DNA of 64,000 nucleotides, from the NCBI GenBank assembly GCA_052168355.1, contig JBQLZQ010000041.1:10931-74930 (forward strand), written 5' to 3'. Source of the DNA: JBQLZQ01 sp052168355. Lineage in GTDB: Bacteria > Pseudomonadota > Alphaproteobacteria > DSM-16000 > Inquilinaceae. This document shows, in pieces, positions 54,418 through 63,658 of this stretch. The position numbers and the translations under genes are program-made. Every line of letters begins with the position of its first letter. Positions within the stretch are counted from its first letter, which is position 1. The notes beneath the pieces are model-generated. The model had not been told where the DNA came from and made no database searches. It was given only the letters and a program-made list of their open reading frames with translations.

Positions 54418-56468
54418 TGCCCTACGCCTCGCCCATCCAGACCAACTTCACCTCCGGCGAGCTGTCGCCGCGGCTGCGCGGCCGCGTCGACATCGACCGC
54501 TATTTCAACGGCGCGGCGACGATGGAGAACATGGTGGTGCTGCCCCACGGCGGGGCGGCCCGCCGGCCGGGCACCTACTTCATCGCCAAGGTCAAGGATC
54601 CGGCCAAGTTCGTCCGGCTGATCCCGTTCGAATACACCACGGCCCAGGCCTATGTGCTGGAGTTCGGCGACCAGTACATCCGGTTTTTCGCCAACCACGC
54701 GTCCCTGATCGACGGCGGGCCGCCCTATGAAATCGTCTCGCCCTACCAGGAAGCGGACCTGGACGACATCAAGTTCACCCAGTCGGCGGACGCGCTTTAC
54801 ATCGTGCACCCCGACTGGGCGCCGCGCGTGCTGAGCCGGCTGGGGCCGATCAACTGGACGCTGACGGTGCTCGATTTCATCGACGGGCCCTATCTGGACG
54901 TCAACACCGGTCCCACCACTCTGACCCCGTCGGCCACCTCCGGCAGCGTCACCGTGACCGCGTCGGGCATCGCCGGGATCAATGACGGAGCGGGGTTCCA
55001 GGCGGGCGACAGCGGACGGGTGATCCGCATCGACAATCCCGCGTCGGGCGTCGACTGGGGCTGGGGCGTGATCACCGCCGTATCGTCGACCACGCAGGTC
55101 ACGGTGCAGGTGCGCGAGGCCTTCGCGACCACCGGCGCCACCGGCAAGTGGCGCCTGGGGGCCTGGTCGGAAACCACCGGCTGGCCGACCACGGTGACCT
55201 TCATCGAGGAACGGCTGGGCCTGGGCAACACCGATCATCAGCCGCAGAATTTCTGGCTGTCGCGGACCAACAAGCCCGACACGTTCTCGCCGTCGGATTT
55301 CGACGGCACGGTCAACGCCGACAACGCCATCGCCTACGAAATCGCCGACGACCGGGTCAACGCCATCCGCTGGATGTCGGCCGGCGATTCCCTGGTGATC
55401 GGGTCGGCCGGCGCGGAATTCGTGGTCAACAGCGGCAACCGGGCGGAACCGCTGACGCCGACCAACATCCTGGTCAAGCGCCAGACCACCTGGGGATCCT
55501 CGCCGGTGGTGCCGCCGACGCGCATCGGCCATCAGGTCATCTTCCTGCAGCGGGCCGGGCGCAAGCTGCGCGAATTCGCCTTCGACTTCGACACCAACGG
55601 CTTTGTCTCCCCCGACATCACCATCCTGTCCGAACACATCACCCGTGGTCAGGTGTTCGACATGGCCTATCAGCAGGAACCCGACAGCGTGCTGTGGGCG
55701 TCGCGCGGGGACGGGGTGCTGATCGGCCTGACCTATCAGCGCGAACAGCAGGTCACCGGCTGGCACCGCCACATCCTGGGCGGCGTCTTCGAGGGCGGCA
55801 ACCCGGTGGTCGAGAGCATCGCCGCCATCCCGACCCCCGACGACACCGCCAACGAGCTGTGGCTGTGCGTGGTGCGGACGATCAACGGACAGCAGGTCCG
55901 CACCATCGAATACCTGACCCAGCCCTTCGACGGCAATGTCCGCGATCAGAAGGACGCCTACTTCGTCGATTGCGGCCTCAGCTACGAAGGCCAGCCGGCC
56001 AGCGCCTTTGCCGGACTGGACCATCTGGAGGGCGAGACGGTGTCGGTGCTGGCCGACGGCGCGGTGCACCGCGACCTGACCGTGGTCGGCGGCGAGGTGC
56101 GGCTCGACCGGCTGGCCCGCACGGTCCATATCGGTCTGCCCTACCTGTCGGAACTGACCGACCTGCCGGTGGAGGCCGGCGGCGTGGCCGGGACGGCGCA
56201 GGGCAAGATCAAGCGCGTGACGCGGATCTTCGCCCGTTTCTTCGAGACGCTGGGGGCGCTCTACGGCGCGGCCGGCGCGCCCTTGGACCGGCTGCCCTTC
56301 CGCGACGGCGAGGCGCCGATGGATTCGCCGCCGCCGCTGTTCACCGGCGACAAGCCGATCCTGTTTCCCGGCGGCTACGACCGGGCCGGCCAGGTGACCT
56401 TCCGCCAGGACCAGCCCCTGCCAATGACGGTGCTGGCCGTGGTCAAGACCCTGCAAACGAACGAGTGA
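54417..56468 (+). CDS. Tail tubular protein B-like (nozzle)
   Basis: The 683-residue product begins MPYASPIQTNFTSGELSPRL, followed by RVDIDRYFNGAATMENMVVLPHGGAARRPGTYFI, typical of nozzle or stabilisation proteins placed after gp11-like proteins in podoviruses. The rest is beta-rich and repetitive. Together with the previous gene it forms the short tail. Confidence 0.8.
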   Translation: MPYASPIQTNFTSGELSPRLRGRVDIDRYFNGAATMENMVVLPHGGAARRPGTYFIAKVKDPAKFVRLIPFEYTTAQAYVLEFGDQYIRFFANHASLIDGGPPYEIVSPYQEADLDDIKFTQSADALYIVHPDWAPRVLSRLGPINWTLTVLDFIDGPYLDVNTGPTTLTPSATSGSVTVTASGIAGINDGAGFQAGDSGRVIRIDNPASGVDWGWGVITAVSSTTQVTVQVREAFATTGATGKWRLGAWSETTGWPTTVTFIEERLGLGNTDHQPQNFWLSRTNKPDTFSPSDFDGTVNADNAIAYEIADDRVNAIRWMSAGDSLVIGSAGAEFVVNSGNRAEPLTPTNILVKRQTTWGSSPVVPPTRIGHQVIFLQRAGRKLREFAFDFDTNGFVSPDITILSEHITRGQVFDMAYQQEPDSVLWASRGDGVLIGLTYQREQQVTGWHRHILGGVFEGGNPVVESIAAIPTPDDTANELWLCVVRTINGQQVRTIEYLTQPFDGNVRDQKDAYFVDCGLSYEGQPASAFAGLDHLEGETVSVLADGAVHRDLTVVGGEVRLDRLARTVHIGLPYLSELTDLPVEAGGVAGTAQGKIKRVTRIFARFFETLGALYGAAGAPLDRLPFRDGEAPMDSPPPLFTGDKPILFPGGYDRAGQVTFRQDQPLPMTVLAVVKTLQTNE

Positions 56469-56478
56469 GGGTTTGGGA

Positions 56479-56919
56479 ATGTTCAAGAAAATCCTGTCCA
56501 TCGGCGGGTCGCTGCTGGGCGCTTTCGGCAAGGCCAAGGCGGCCAGGGACGAGCGCGACGCGGCGCGGGAAAACGCCCGCGTCGCCGAGAAGGAGGCTGA
56601 ACGCCAGCGTCGGCGCACGGCCCTGGAACTGGAACGCCAGCGCAAGACCGCGCGGCGGGTCGTCGGCCGGCAGCGCGCCGAATTCGCCATGGCCGGGGTC
56701 GGCGCCACCGGGTCGGCGCTGGACATCATCGCCGACAGCGCGGCCGAGGCCGCCCTGGACGCCAGCCTGATCGAGGAAGGCGGGCGCCTGGCCGAAAGCT
56801 ATGCCCTGGCCCAGGCGCGCCAGGATCGCGACCGGGGCAGGGCGGTGTTTCAAGGCGGTCTTCTGTCGGCCGGCAGCCATCTGCTCAAACAGGCCCACAA
56901 TCAGGATTGGTTCGCATGA
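56479..56919 (+). CDS. Internal virion protein (gp14-like)
   Basis: The 146-residue product (from ATG 56479; TTG 56473 is possible) begins with a glycine-rich hydrophobic stretch SIGGSLLGAFG, then a long charged helix, and later RQRAEFAMAGVGATGSALDII. This layout is typical of the small internal core protein encoded after the nozzle gene. In infection such proteins leave the head and help form the DNA channel. Confidence 0.75.
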   Translation: MFKKILSIGGSLLGAFGKAKAARDERDAARENARVAEKEAERQRRRTALELERQRKTARRVVGRQRAEFAMAGVGATGSALDIIADSAAEAALDASLIEEGGRLAESYALAQARQDRDRGRAVFQGGLLSAGSHLLKQAHNQDWFA

Positions 56920-58865
56920 GGATCACCACCTACGGCTCCCGCCTCGGCGTTCCCGTCGGTCCCTCCGCCCCCCGCCGCGCGGGCGGCAGCCCGGTCGGCG
57001 CCGCCCTGGTCGAACTGGGCGACGTGTCCGCCGCCATCGGCGACGACCTGATGCGCAGGGAGGAAGCCGACACGGCGGCGCAGCCCGCCGGCGATGCCGA
57101 TGTCGAGGAGAGCGGCGAGGCCGCGGCGGGATCGACGCCCGATGCCGATCCGGCGGCGGCCGGGTTCGCCGCGATCCAGGCGGAAAGTTTCGCCGGCAAG
57201 GCTCAGGCCGCGATCCTGGGCGAGGTGGCGGCCTGGCCGGACCAGGGTTCCGCCTCCCGCGCGGCGATCGTCGGCCTGTTCGATCAAAGCGTCGCCCGCC
57301 ATCGCGACCACGCGCCGAGCCCGGCGGCGGCCGAGGCGTTGGAACGCTGGGCCGGCCAGTACCGGCCGGGCCTCGCCACGGGCGCGGCGGCGGTGGAGGC
57401 GCAGGTCGCGGGCGAGCGGGTCGCCGACGATCTGGCGCAGGCGCTCGAGACCTATGCCGGGCTGGTCGCTTCCCAGCCCGAGCAATATGCCGTGGCGCGG
57501 TGGGATCTGTCGTCCCGGCTGGAGCGGGCCAAGGCGGTTCTGCCGGCCGAGGCGGTCGAGGCTTTTCAGGAACAGGCGGACCGCCGGCTGGCCGACGCGG
57601 CGGCGCGCAGCCTGATCGACCGGTCGCCGGCCGACGCGCTGGCCTGGCTGGACGGCGAGGGGGCGGCGTCGCTGCCGGCCGACCGACGGACCGCTCTGAA
57701 ACGCGCGGCACGGCGCGAAGGCGACCGGCACGACCAGGACCGGTCGCGGATGGCGGAGGCCGACCGGGTGCGCCGCGTTTCCGACCTGGCCCAGGCGATC
57801 GCCGGCGGCGACGCCGACGAGCTGGACATCGACCTTGCCGCCGTCGATGGCGCCCGGTGGCTGACGCCGACGGACCGGCAGGCGCTGATGTCCCTGGCCG
57901 GCCAGGTGCGGGAGGACGAAAAGGCCCGGACCGACCGGATCCTGCGGGTCGCCGCCGCCGGCGTGGATGCTCCGTTTCTCGACCCCGGCGCGGCCGAGGA
58001 CGCGCGCGCCATCGACGATCACTTCGCCATCGCCAGCGCCGCCTGGGCCGATCTGCCGCCGGCCGATCAGGCCGCGCGCGTGGTCGGTTACGCCACCGCG
58101 TACGGCGTCGTGCCGACGGCGGTGCGCCGCCGCGTCGGCGCCGCCCTGACCACGGGCCGGCCGGCCGATGCCGCCCTGGCCGCGTCCTTTGTCCGGCAGC
58201 TCGCCGATGACGCGCCCTGGATCGATACGGGGCTGGGTGCCGTGGACCGGCTGCAGGCCCATATGGTCGCCGCCGACGGCGCCGCCGGCGTTCCCGACGA
58301 TGCGGCCGTGGACCGGGCCCGCGATGCCGTGCAGCCCGCGGACACCGTCCGCCGGACGCGGGAGGGGCGCTATCGCCTGGACGATCACGCCGACGGCAAT
58401 GCGGCGGTGCTGCGCCTGATCGCCCCCGACGCGCCGGACGCGATGCGCGCGGCGTTCGAGGATCGCACGGCATTGCTGTTCGGCGAGGGCGGGGACATCG
58501 ACGCGGCGCGCCGGGTGGCGTGGCAGGACCTGTCGCGGCGGTGGGCGCAAACCGCCATCGGCCCGGCCCGCTGGCAACAGGATGCGCCCGAAGCGGTATA
58601 TGCCAACGGCGTCGATCCGTCCTGGATGGCGGAGCAGCTGAGGGCCGATCTGCGGCGCCTGGGCCATTTGGATCGGGACGGGACGCTCGACACGCTCCGC
58701 CTGCTTCCGCCGGCCGGCGGCCGCGACGGCTATGAGGTGCGGCGGATCGGCGAGGGGGGCGTGGAAACGGCCTTACCGGACGCCGACGGGGCGCCGCTGC
58801 GCTGGCGTCCCCACTGGCCGACCAGCCCCGAGGCGCGCCGCCGCCAGCGTGGATCCCGGCGCTAA
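56916..58865 (+). CDS. Large internal virion protein-like
   Basis: The 649-residue product is acidic, Ala-rich and almost entirely helical (for example EEADTAAQPAGDADVEE and DRHDQDRSRMAEADRVRRV). It overlaps the gp14-like gene by ATGA. Position matches the gp15/16-type core proteins of T7-like phages. No lytic transglycosylase motif is seen, so this is a structural inference. Confidence 0.7.
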   Translation: MRITTYGSRLGVPVGPSAPRRAGGSPVGAALVELGDVSAAIGDDLMRREEADTAAQPAGDADVEESGEAAAGSTPDADPAAAGFAAIQAESFAGKAQAAILGEVAAWPDQGSASRAAIVGLFDQSVARHRDHAPSPAAAEALERWAGQYRPGLATGAAAVEAQVAGERVADDLAQALETYAGLVASQPEQYAVARWDLSSRLERAKAVLPAEAVEAFQEQADRRLADAAARSLIDRSPADALAWLDGEGAASLPADRRTALKRAARREGDRHDQDRSRMAEADRVRRVSDLAQAIAGGDADELDIDLAAVDGARWLTPTDRQALMSLAGQVREDEKARTDRILRVAAAGVDAPFLDPGAAEDARAIDDHFAIASAAWADLPPADQAARVVGYATAYGVVPTAVRRRVGAALTTGRPADAALAASFVRQLADDAPWIDTGLGAVDRLQAHMVAADGAAGVPDDAAVDRARDAVQPADTVRRTREGRYRLDDHADGNAAVLRLIAPDAPDAMRAAFEDRTALLFGEGGDIDAARRVAWQDLSRRWAQTAIGPARWQQDAPEAVYANGVDPSWMAEQLRADLRRLGHLDRDGTLDTLRLLPPAGGRDGYEVRRIGEGGVETALPDADGAPLRWRPHWPTSPEARRRQRGSRR

Positions 58866-58896
58866 CAATATGAAACTGGATTTTTTAAGAAAAATA

Positions 58897-58910
58897 GTCT
58901 ATATATAGAC
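58897..58910. promoter_or_regulatory. Palindromic operator of the toxin-antitoxin pair
   Basis: GTCTATATATAGAC is a perfect 14-base palindrome, 16 bases before the GTG start of the antitoxin gene. The AT-rich stretch 58870-58910 also contains -10-like TATATA. Autorepression by the antitoxin or the complex is typical for this family. Confidence 0.6.
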
Positions 58911-58926
58911 CAGAAAGGGAGAAGCC

Positions 58927-59358
58927 GTGTCCTCGCCCGTCCTGGTCGCCAAGTCCACCGCCGCGAAATTCGCGGATGCCGACCCCCCGCCGGTCACGCG
59001 GGAGACGCTGGCCGCCGGTCTGCGGGCCTTTTTCCGCATCGCGGAGGGATGGGGTCTGGGCGCCGGGCAGGCGCGGGTGCTGCTCGGCCAGCCGTCCCGG
59101 GCCACCTATTTCAACTGGAAGCGCGGGCAGGTGGCCACGGTGCCCTACGACGTGGTCCGGCGGGTCTCCTACATTCTGGGGATCTTCAAGGCGCTGGAGA
59201 TGCTGTACCCGACGCCGGACAACGCCGATGCATGGATCCGCCTGCCCAACCGGGCCTTCGGCGGCCAGACGCCGCTGGACCGGATGCTGGGCGGCGACGT
59301 GACCGATCTGGCCGCCGTGCGCGCCTATCTGGACGCCGCCCGCGGCGGCTGGGGGTGA
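58927..59358 (+). CDS. MbcA/ParS/Xre-type antitoxin
   Basis: The 143-residue protein starts at GTG 58927 after AAAGGGAGAAGCC. It has a helix-turn-helix-like centre (QARVLLGQPSRATYFNWKRG), and a DUF2384-type C-terminal part with PNRAFGGQTPLDRMLGGDVTDLAAVRAYLDAARGG. These antitoxins neutralise RES-domain toxins and repress their own operon. It overlaps the toxin gene by four bases (GTGA). Confidence 0.88.
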   Translation: MSSPVLVAKSTAAKFADADPPPVTRETLAAGLRAFFRIAEGWGLGAGQARVLLGQPSRATYFNWKRGQVATVPYDVVRRVSYILGIFKALEMLYPTPDNADAWIRLPNRAFGGQTPLDRMLGGDVTDLAAVRAYLDAARGGWG

Positions 59359-60071
59359 GCCCGAAACCGGCCGCCAGCGACCCGCCGTTGCGGCGGATCC
59401 GCTGGCAACGCCTTTACCGGATCATCGTCTCGCGCTACCCGCCCGTGGACCTGTTCGAACGGCGCGCGCCGCCGGAGGATTGGGAGCATCTGGCCGCGCT
59501 GGAGATGCTCACCAATCCGCGCCTGCGTCAGGAATGGGGGGAGATCAGCCTGGTTCCGCCCGACCGTCGCGTGGCCGGGCCGGGGGCTTCGTGGGTGATG
59601 GCGCCGTTCGTCCATCCGACACCGGGCGGATCGCGTTTCAGCGACGGGCGCTACGGCGTCTACTACGGGGCCCGGGCCTTCGAAACGGCCGTGGCGGAAA
59701 CCGTGTTTCACCAGTCGCGCCAGTTCGCCGACGCCCCGACCGGGCCGGAACATCGGGACATGCGGGTTCTGGTCGGCGGCATCGACGCCCGGCTGCGCGA
59801 CATCGCCGGCGATCAACGCTGGGCAGACGCCCACCGCCCGGACGACTATGGCCCGGCGCAGCAATTGGGTGCGCGCCTGCGCGACGGGGGCGCCAACGGC
59901 ATCCATTACGACAGCGTGCGCCATGCGGGCGGTCGCAACGTGGCCGCCTTCTGGCCCGACGTGGTCTCCATTCCGTCGCAGGAGCGCCATCTGCGCTATG
60001 AGTGGGACGGCAGCCGCATCCACCGCTATTTCGACTTCCAGACCGGTATGTTTACGGCTCTGGAAGGATAG
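59355..60071 (+). CDS. RES-domain toxin
   Basis: The 238-residue protein starts at GTG 59355. The RES fold shows with Arg99 (FSDGRYGVYYGA), Glu115 (AFETAVAETVFH) and the later Ser in GIHYDSVRHAGGRNV. These residues form the active site of ADP-ribosyltransferase-like NAD+-degrading toxins. With the upstream antitoxin it forms a complete type II toxin-antitoxin pair. Position after the internal virion genes suggests a cargo gene of the prophage. Confidence 0.88.
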   Translation: MSPKPAASDPPLRRIRWQRLYRIIVSRYPPVDLFERRAPPEDWEHLAALEMLTNPRLRQEWGEISLVPPDRRVAGPGASWVMAPFVHPTPGGSRFSDGRYGVYYGARAFETAVAETVFHQSRQFADAPTGPEHRDMRVLVGGIDARLRDIAGDQRWADAHRPDDYGPAQQLGARLRDGGANGIHYDSVRHAGGRNVAAFWPDVVSIPSQERHLRYEWDGSRIHRYFDFQTGMFTALEG

Positions 60072-60108
60072 GCGGGGACCGGTCCATGGGCATGCCTGCC
60101 TCGTCGAC

Positions 60109-60320
60109 CTGAAGAAAGAACCCGCGACCCCCGGCCTTTGAGCCGGGGTCGATGCGCGACCGTGCCGCCGTCGTCCTTGGGACGGCGCCGGTGCGCACGG
60201 GCCCCGGATCAGGTCCGGGGCTCGCGGTTACGATGGTGCGAGCGTCGCTCTCCGGTGTTCGTCGCGTCTCGTATCCGACGAAAGAATCCGCGATGCCCGG
60301 CCCGTGAGCCGGGGTCCGTG
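60109..60320. repeat. REPIN-like unit plus an extra half-unit
   Basis: Hairpins CCCCCGGCCTTTGAGCCGGGG (20 bases shown as CCCCGGCCTTTGAGCCGGGG) at about 60136-60155 and CCCCGGATCAGGTCCGGGG at about 60203-60221 flank GGCGCCGG. A further half-unit with CCCGGCCCGTGAGCCGGG lies at about 60297-60314. It separates the toxin gene from the tail fibre gene. Confidence 0.75.
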
Positions 60321-60349
60321 CCGGTGTCCTTACAATGGAGCCACAGCCA

Positions 60350-62008
60350 ATGACCGTGACCACGTCGACCGCCCGCATCGCCTATGAGGGAACCGGGGCG
60401 GTGGTGAGTTTTCCCGTGCCCTTCCGTTTCCTGGAGAACAGCCACGTTCGCGTCCTGCTGCGCCAAGCGGGGGGAACGGAAATGCCGTGGGCGGAAGGGA
60501 CCGACTACATCCTGGAGCGGTCCGGAACGGGCGGCATCCTGACCGCCACCGTGGCGCCCACGGTGAACGAAACCCTGGTCATCCTGCGCGCCGTGCCCGA
60601 AACGCAGGAGGTGGACTATGTCGAGAACGATCCGTTCCCGGCCGAAACCCACGAACGGGCGCTGGACAAGCTGACGATGATCGCGCAGCAGCTGCGCGCC
60701 GCCCTGGGCCGGACCTTCACGATCCCTGAAACCGATACCCAGGGCGGCAAGTTCGCGCTGCCAGTCGATGCCGCCCGGGCGTCGCGGTTTCTCGCCTTCG
60801 ACGCGCTGGGGGCGCCGATCGCCTCGACCGGCACGGCGGCGGGCCAGGAGGTGCCGTTCTCCGATTTCGGCAAGATCGCGGTGACGGCGGCCGACGCCGC
60901 CGCCCTGCGCACCCTGATCGACCTCGGCGACACGCCCCTGTTCCTGCGCGACGGGGCGCCGGTGGAATACGAACTGGGCCGGTCCGACGTGCACGGGCCC
61001 AGCCAGGATCTGGCCCGGCTCAACTTCGTCGGCTTCGACGCGGCCGGCGCGCCGCTGCGCTACGGCCGCATCAAGGGCAGGGCGCTGAGCGCCACCCCGG
61101 GTTTCGCCGACGGCAAGATCGAGATCCTGACCCTGCGCGACAATGTCGAAACCCTGCGCCTGGTGATCGAGCGGGGCCTGACGGTGGGCGCGGCCGCCGG
61201 CGCCGACAAGGGGGCCGGCACGATCAACGCCGAGGGGTACTTTCTGCAGGGGGCGCCGCTGCAGGCCGGCGGCAACTGCCGGCTGGTCAAGGCCGGGGCC
61301 GACCTCAAGCTGGAGCGGTTCGGCGGCACCTTCGTCTTCGCCAACGGCAAGGCGCGGCTGATCCCCCTCGGCGGTCTCACCCTGGTGGCCACCGGCGCCC
61401 TGGCGGTGGGCACCGACTATTACATCTACACCCATGACGACAACGACGACGGCACGCTCGACGCGCTGGAGGCCAGCACGACGGTGCCCGCCGACGACCC
61501 GGATTTCGGCCACCGGGTCAAGTCGACCGACGCCAGCCGCTCGCTGGTCGGCCTGGCCCGCACGATCGCCGGGCCGGCCTGGGTCGACACGGCCGCCCAG
61601 CGGTTCGTGCGGTCGTGGTTCAACGACCGGGGCGTGGCCGGGACCAACGGGTTCAGTTCAACACCTACGGCCAGTGCATCTCCGGTAGCGTTCCCCAGCC
61701 CCGTCGATTTCCTGGCCTGGGCGGGCGAGACCGCGTCCCTGTCGATCAGCGGTTTCACCCAGCACGCCAATCCAAACGGGTTTTGCACCAGCCGCGTCTA
61801 TCTCAACGGGGCGCAGATCCCCCGGCCGATCACCATCAACACGTCCGCCACCGGACTGGCGGCTGTGTCCATCGGATTGGCTGTCCCCACGACGCTATCG
61901 GAGGGGTTCAAGCGCCTGGAACTGTGGGGCGAGGTTGGCGGGTCCGCCGGCACCGGCACCTGGCGCGACGTGGAAATCGGCGTCCTGACCACCGGCGGCG
62001 GGGCGTAG
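60350..62008 (+). CDS. Tail fibre protein with T7-type N terminus
   Basis: The ATG at 60350 has GGAG nine bases upstream and gives 552 residues. The N-terminal part (TARIAYEGTGAVVSFPVPFRFLENSHVRVLL) matches the T7 tail-fibre head that binds the nozzle. The remainder is beta-rich and repetitive, and the end, with GGSAGTGTWRDVEIGVL, is probably receptor binding. An ATG at 60335 is the alternative start. Confidence 0.85.
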   Translation: MTVTTSTARIAYEGTGAVVSFPVPFRFLENSHVRVLLRQAGGTEMPWAEGTDYILERSGTGGILTATVAPTVNETLVILRAVPETQEVDYVENDPFPAETHERALDKLTMIAQQLRAALGRTFTIPETDTQGGKFALPVDAARASRFLAFDALGAPIASTGTAAGQEVPFSDFGKIAVTAADAAALRTLIDLGDTPLFLRDGAPVEYELGRSDVHGPSQDLARLNFVGFDAAGAPLRYGRIKGRALSATPGFADGKIEILTLRDNVETLRLVIERGLTVGAAAGADKGAGTINAEGYFLQGAPLQAGGNCRLVKAGADLKLERFGGTFVFANGKARLIPLGGLTLVATGALAVGTDYYIYTHDDNDDGTLDALEASTTVPADDPDFGHRVKSTDASRSLVGLARTIAGPAWVDTAAQRFVRSWFNDRGVAGTNGFSSTPTASASPVAFPSPVDFLAWAGETASLSISGFTQHANPNGFCTSRVYLNGAQIPRPITINTSATGLAAVSIGLAVPTTLSEGFKRLELWGEVGGSAGTGTWRDVEIGVLTTGGGA

Positions 62009-62046
62009 GCGGAGACCGGCGACCAGAGGAGAGAAAGGATCGAGAC

Positions 62047-62379
62047 ATGCGTGTCACCCATACCGTGATCGGTGCCGCCCTCGGGGTGGCTTTTTTTATG
62101 GGCGCCTCGGGGGCCGATGCGCTGGCCCGGACGCCGGTTTGCGCGCCTCACGCCGCCGTGACGGCCGAGCTTGCCGCCCGCTTCGGCGAACGCCCGGTGG
62201 GGCGGGGGCTGGAGGCGCGCGGCATCGTGATGGAGCTGTTCGTCGCCGCCGATCGCGGAGGTACGGCCACCTGGACGCTGGTGGCCGTACGTCCCGACGG
62301 CACGGCCTGCCTGGTCGCCGCCGGCGAGGCCTGGGCGGATGTGGCCCTGCCGGCCGACCTGCCGGGGCACCCGTCGTGA
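62047..62379 (+). CDS. Exported phage-region protein
   Basis: The 110-residue product has a signal peptide (about 1-26) and a mature part with two Cys (VCAPHAAV and TACLV). It starts after GGATCGAGAC and overlaps the next gene by GTGA. Its signal-peptide codons contain an intrinsic-terminator-like hairpin. Function unknown. Confidence 0.7.
   Translation: MRVTHTVIGAALGVAFFMGASGADALARTPVCAPHAAVTAELAARFGERPVGRGLEARGIVMELFVAADRGGTATWTLVAVRPDGTACLVAAGEAWADVALPADLPGHPS
62074..62097 (+). terminator. Terminator-like hairpin inside a signal-peptide coding region
   Basis: GCCGCC (62074-62079) pairs with GGTGGC (62085-62090) over a 5-base loop, with one G-T pair, followed by seven T residues. It lies about 10-17 codons into the preceding gene start. 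Similar to the structure at 63678-63702. Confidence 0.6.
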
Positions 62380-62627
62380 GCCTGACCGAGGCCTGGCAGC
62401 AGAGCGCGTCCGTCAAGGCGCTGCTGGGGCTTCTGACCAGCCTGATCGCCGCCGGGGTGGTCGGCACTTGGTCGATGGTCGGCGAGATGGCCGAAACCCG
62501 CGCCACGCTGCACCAGATCGGTCTGCGGATCGACCGCATCGAGGGCGGCTTCGACGAACGCCTCCGGTATCTGGAACGGCACGGCGCGCGCGCCACGACG
62601 CCGGGCGGCAAGGGCGAGACCCTCTAG
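62376..62627 (+). CDS. Small membrane protein with coiled-coil tail
   Basis: The 83-residue product (GTG 62376) has one membrane helix at about residues 13-34 (KALLGLLTSLIAAGVVGTW) and a coiled coil (AETRATLHQIGLRIDRIEGG). It overlaps the exported protein gene by four bases. It precedes the holin-like and endolysin genes and probably belongs to the lysis region. Function unknown. Confidence 0.7.
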   Translation: MSLTEAWQQSASVKALLGLLTSLIAAGVVGTWSMVGEMAETRATLHQIGLRIDRIEGGFDERLRYLERHGARATTPGGKGETL

Positions 62628-62674
62628 GTTGCGAAGATCGGCCCATTTCCCGGGCCGGAAGACCGCCAACGGCA

Positions 62675-63000
62675 CCGTTGCGCACAGGCCCCGGCTCGGG
62701 GGCTTGCGGCTTCCTTCGTTGGATGCCTCCACCAAGAAGTTCCAGACGACGAGTCCCGCGCGCGATGCGGGACCTGTGCGGAACGGCGCCGCCGGCTTTT
62801 CTTTTGCGGCGTCGCGGGCTTGCACGGGCCCCGGCTCGGGGGCCGGGGCTCGCGGCTTCCTTCTTTGGATGCCTCCACCAAAAAGTTCCAAACGACGAGT
62901 CCCGCACGCGATGCGGGACCTGTGCGGAACGGCGCCGCTGGCTTTTCTTTTACGGCGTCGCGGGTTTGCACGGGCCCCGGCTCGGGGGCCGGGGCTCGCT
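62675..63000. repeat. REPIN-like units, 146-bp period
   Basis: GACGACGAG at 62745 and AACGACGAG at 62891 mark two tandem units. Each has a B hairpin, CCTGTGCG, GGCGCCG and an A hairpin with CCCCGGCTCGGGGGCCGGGG. A half-unit (CGCACAGGCCCCGGC) lies at 62681-62700. The array fills the gap before the putative holin gene. Confidence 0.85.
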
Positions 63001-63035
63001 CTCATCATTCGAATCTCATGACAGGGAGAAAAGAC

Positions 63036-63203
63036 ATGGGACCTTACCGTAAGGGCATCGTCGCCCTGACCGGCGGCGTGTTGACCGCCGCCGCCGCAAT
63101 CTGGGGCGACAGTCTGGGCCTGCCGGACGACTGGCCGGAAACGGCGCTGGCGGTGATCACGCCGCTGCTGGTGTACCTCGTTCCCAACGATCCGCAGCGA
63201 TGA
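63036..63203 (+). CDS. Putative holin
   Basis: The 55-residue protein (ATG 63036 after GGGAGAAAAGAC) has two short hydrophobic stretches at about 7-24 and 34-50, joined by GDSLGLPDDWPETA. It lies directly before the endolysin gene, with four bases of overlap, as expected of a small holin. The next start upstream (63018) would add six residues. Confidence 0.75.
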   Translation: MGPYRKGIVALTGGVLTAAAAIWGDSLGLPDDWPETALAVITPLLVYLVPNDPQR

Positions 63204-63658
63204 TGCGGGCGATCACGGAACCGGCCATTGCCGCCGCGCAGCCGCCCGGCTTCGCGCTGGGCGCCCGGTCGCGCCGCCGCCTCGCCGGGGTGCACCCGGA
63301 CCTGGTGGCGGTGGTCGAGGCCGCGATCCGGATCACCCCGGTGGATTTCGGGGTGCTGGAGGGCGTGCGGTCGCTGACCCGTCAGAAGGCGCTGGTGGCG
63401 GCCGGGGCGTCGCGCACCCTGCGGTCGCGGCACCTGACCGGCCACGCCGTCGATCTCGGCGCCTGGGTCGGCGGTACGTTCCGCTGGGACTGGCCGCTGT
63501 ACCCGCCCATCGCCCGGGCCATGAAGGCGGCGGCCGAGGATTTGGGGGTACCGATCGCCTGGGGCGGCGACTGGAAACGGTTCCGTGACGGGCCGCATTT
63601 CGAGCTGAGCTGGAAGCGGTACCCAGGTGTCAGAGAACGGAGACCCGAAAACAAATGA
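63200..63658 (+). CDS. M15-family peptidase, endolysin
   Basis: The 152-residue protein has the M15 motif SRHLTGHAVDLGAW (zinc ligands His78 and Asp85) and a second His in DGPHFELSW. It lacks a signal peptide, as in canonical phage endolysins that need a holin. It probably cleaves L-Ala-D-Glu or D-Ala bonds of peptidoglycan. It overlaps the genes on both sides by four bases. Confidence 0.88.
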   Translation: MMRAITEPAIAAAQPPGFALGARSRRRLAGVHPDLVAVVEAAIRITPVDFGVLEGVRSLTRQKALVAAGASRTLRSRHLTGHAVDLGAWVGGTFRWDWPLYPPIARAMKAAAEDLGVPIAWGGDWKRFRDGPHFELSWKRYPGVRERRPENK

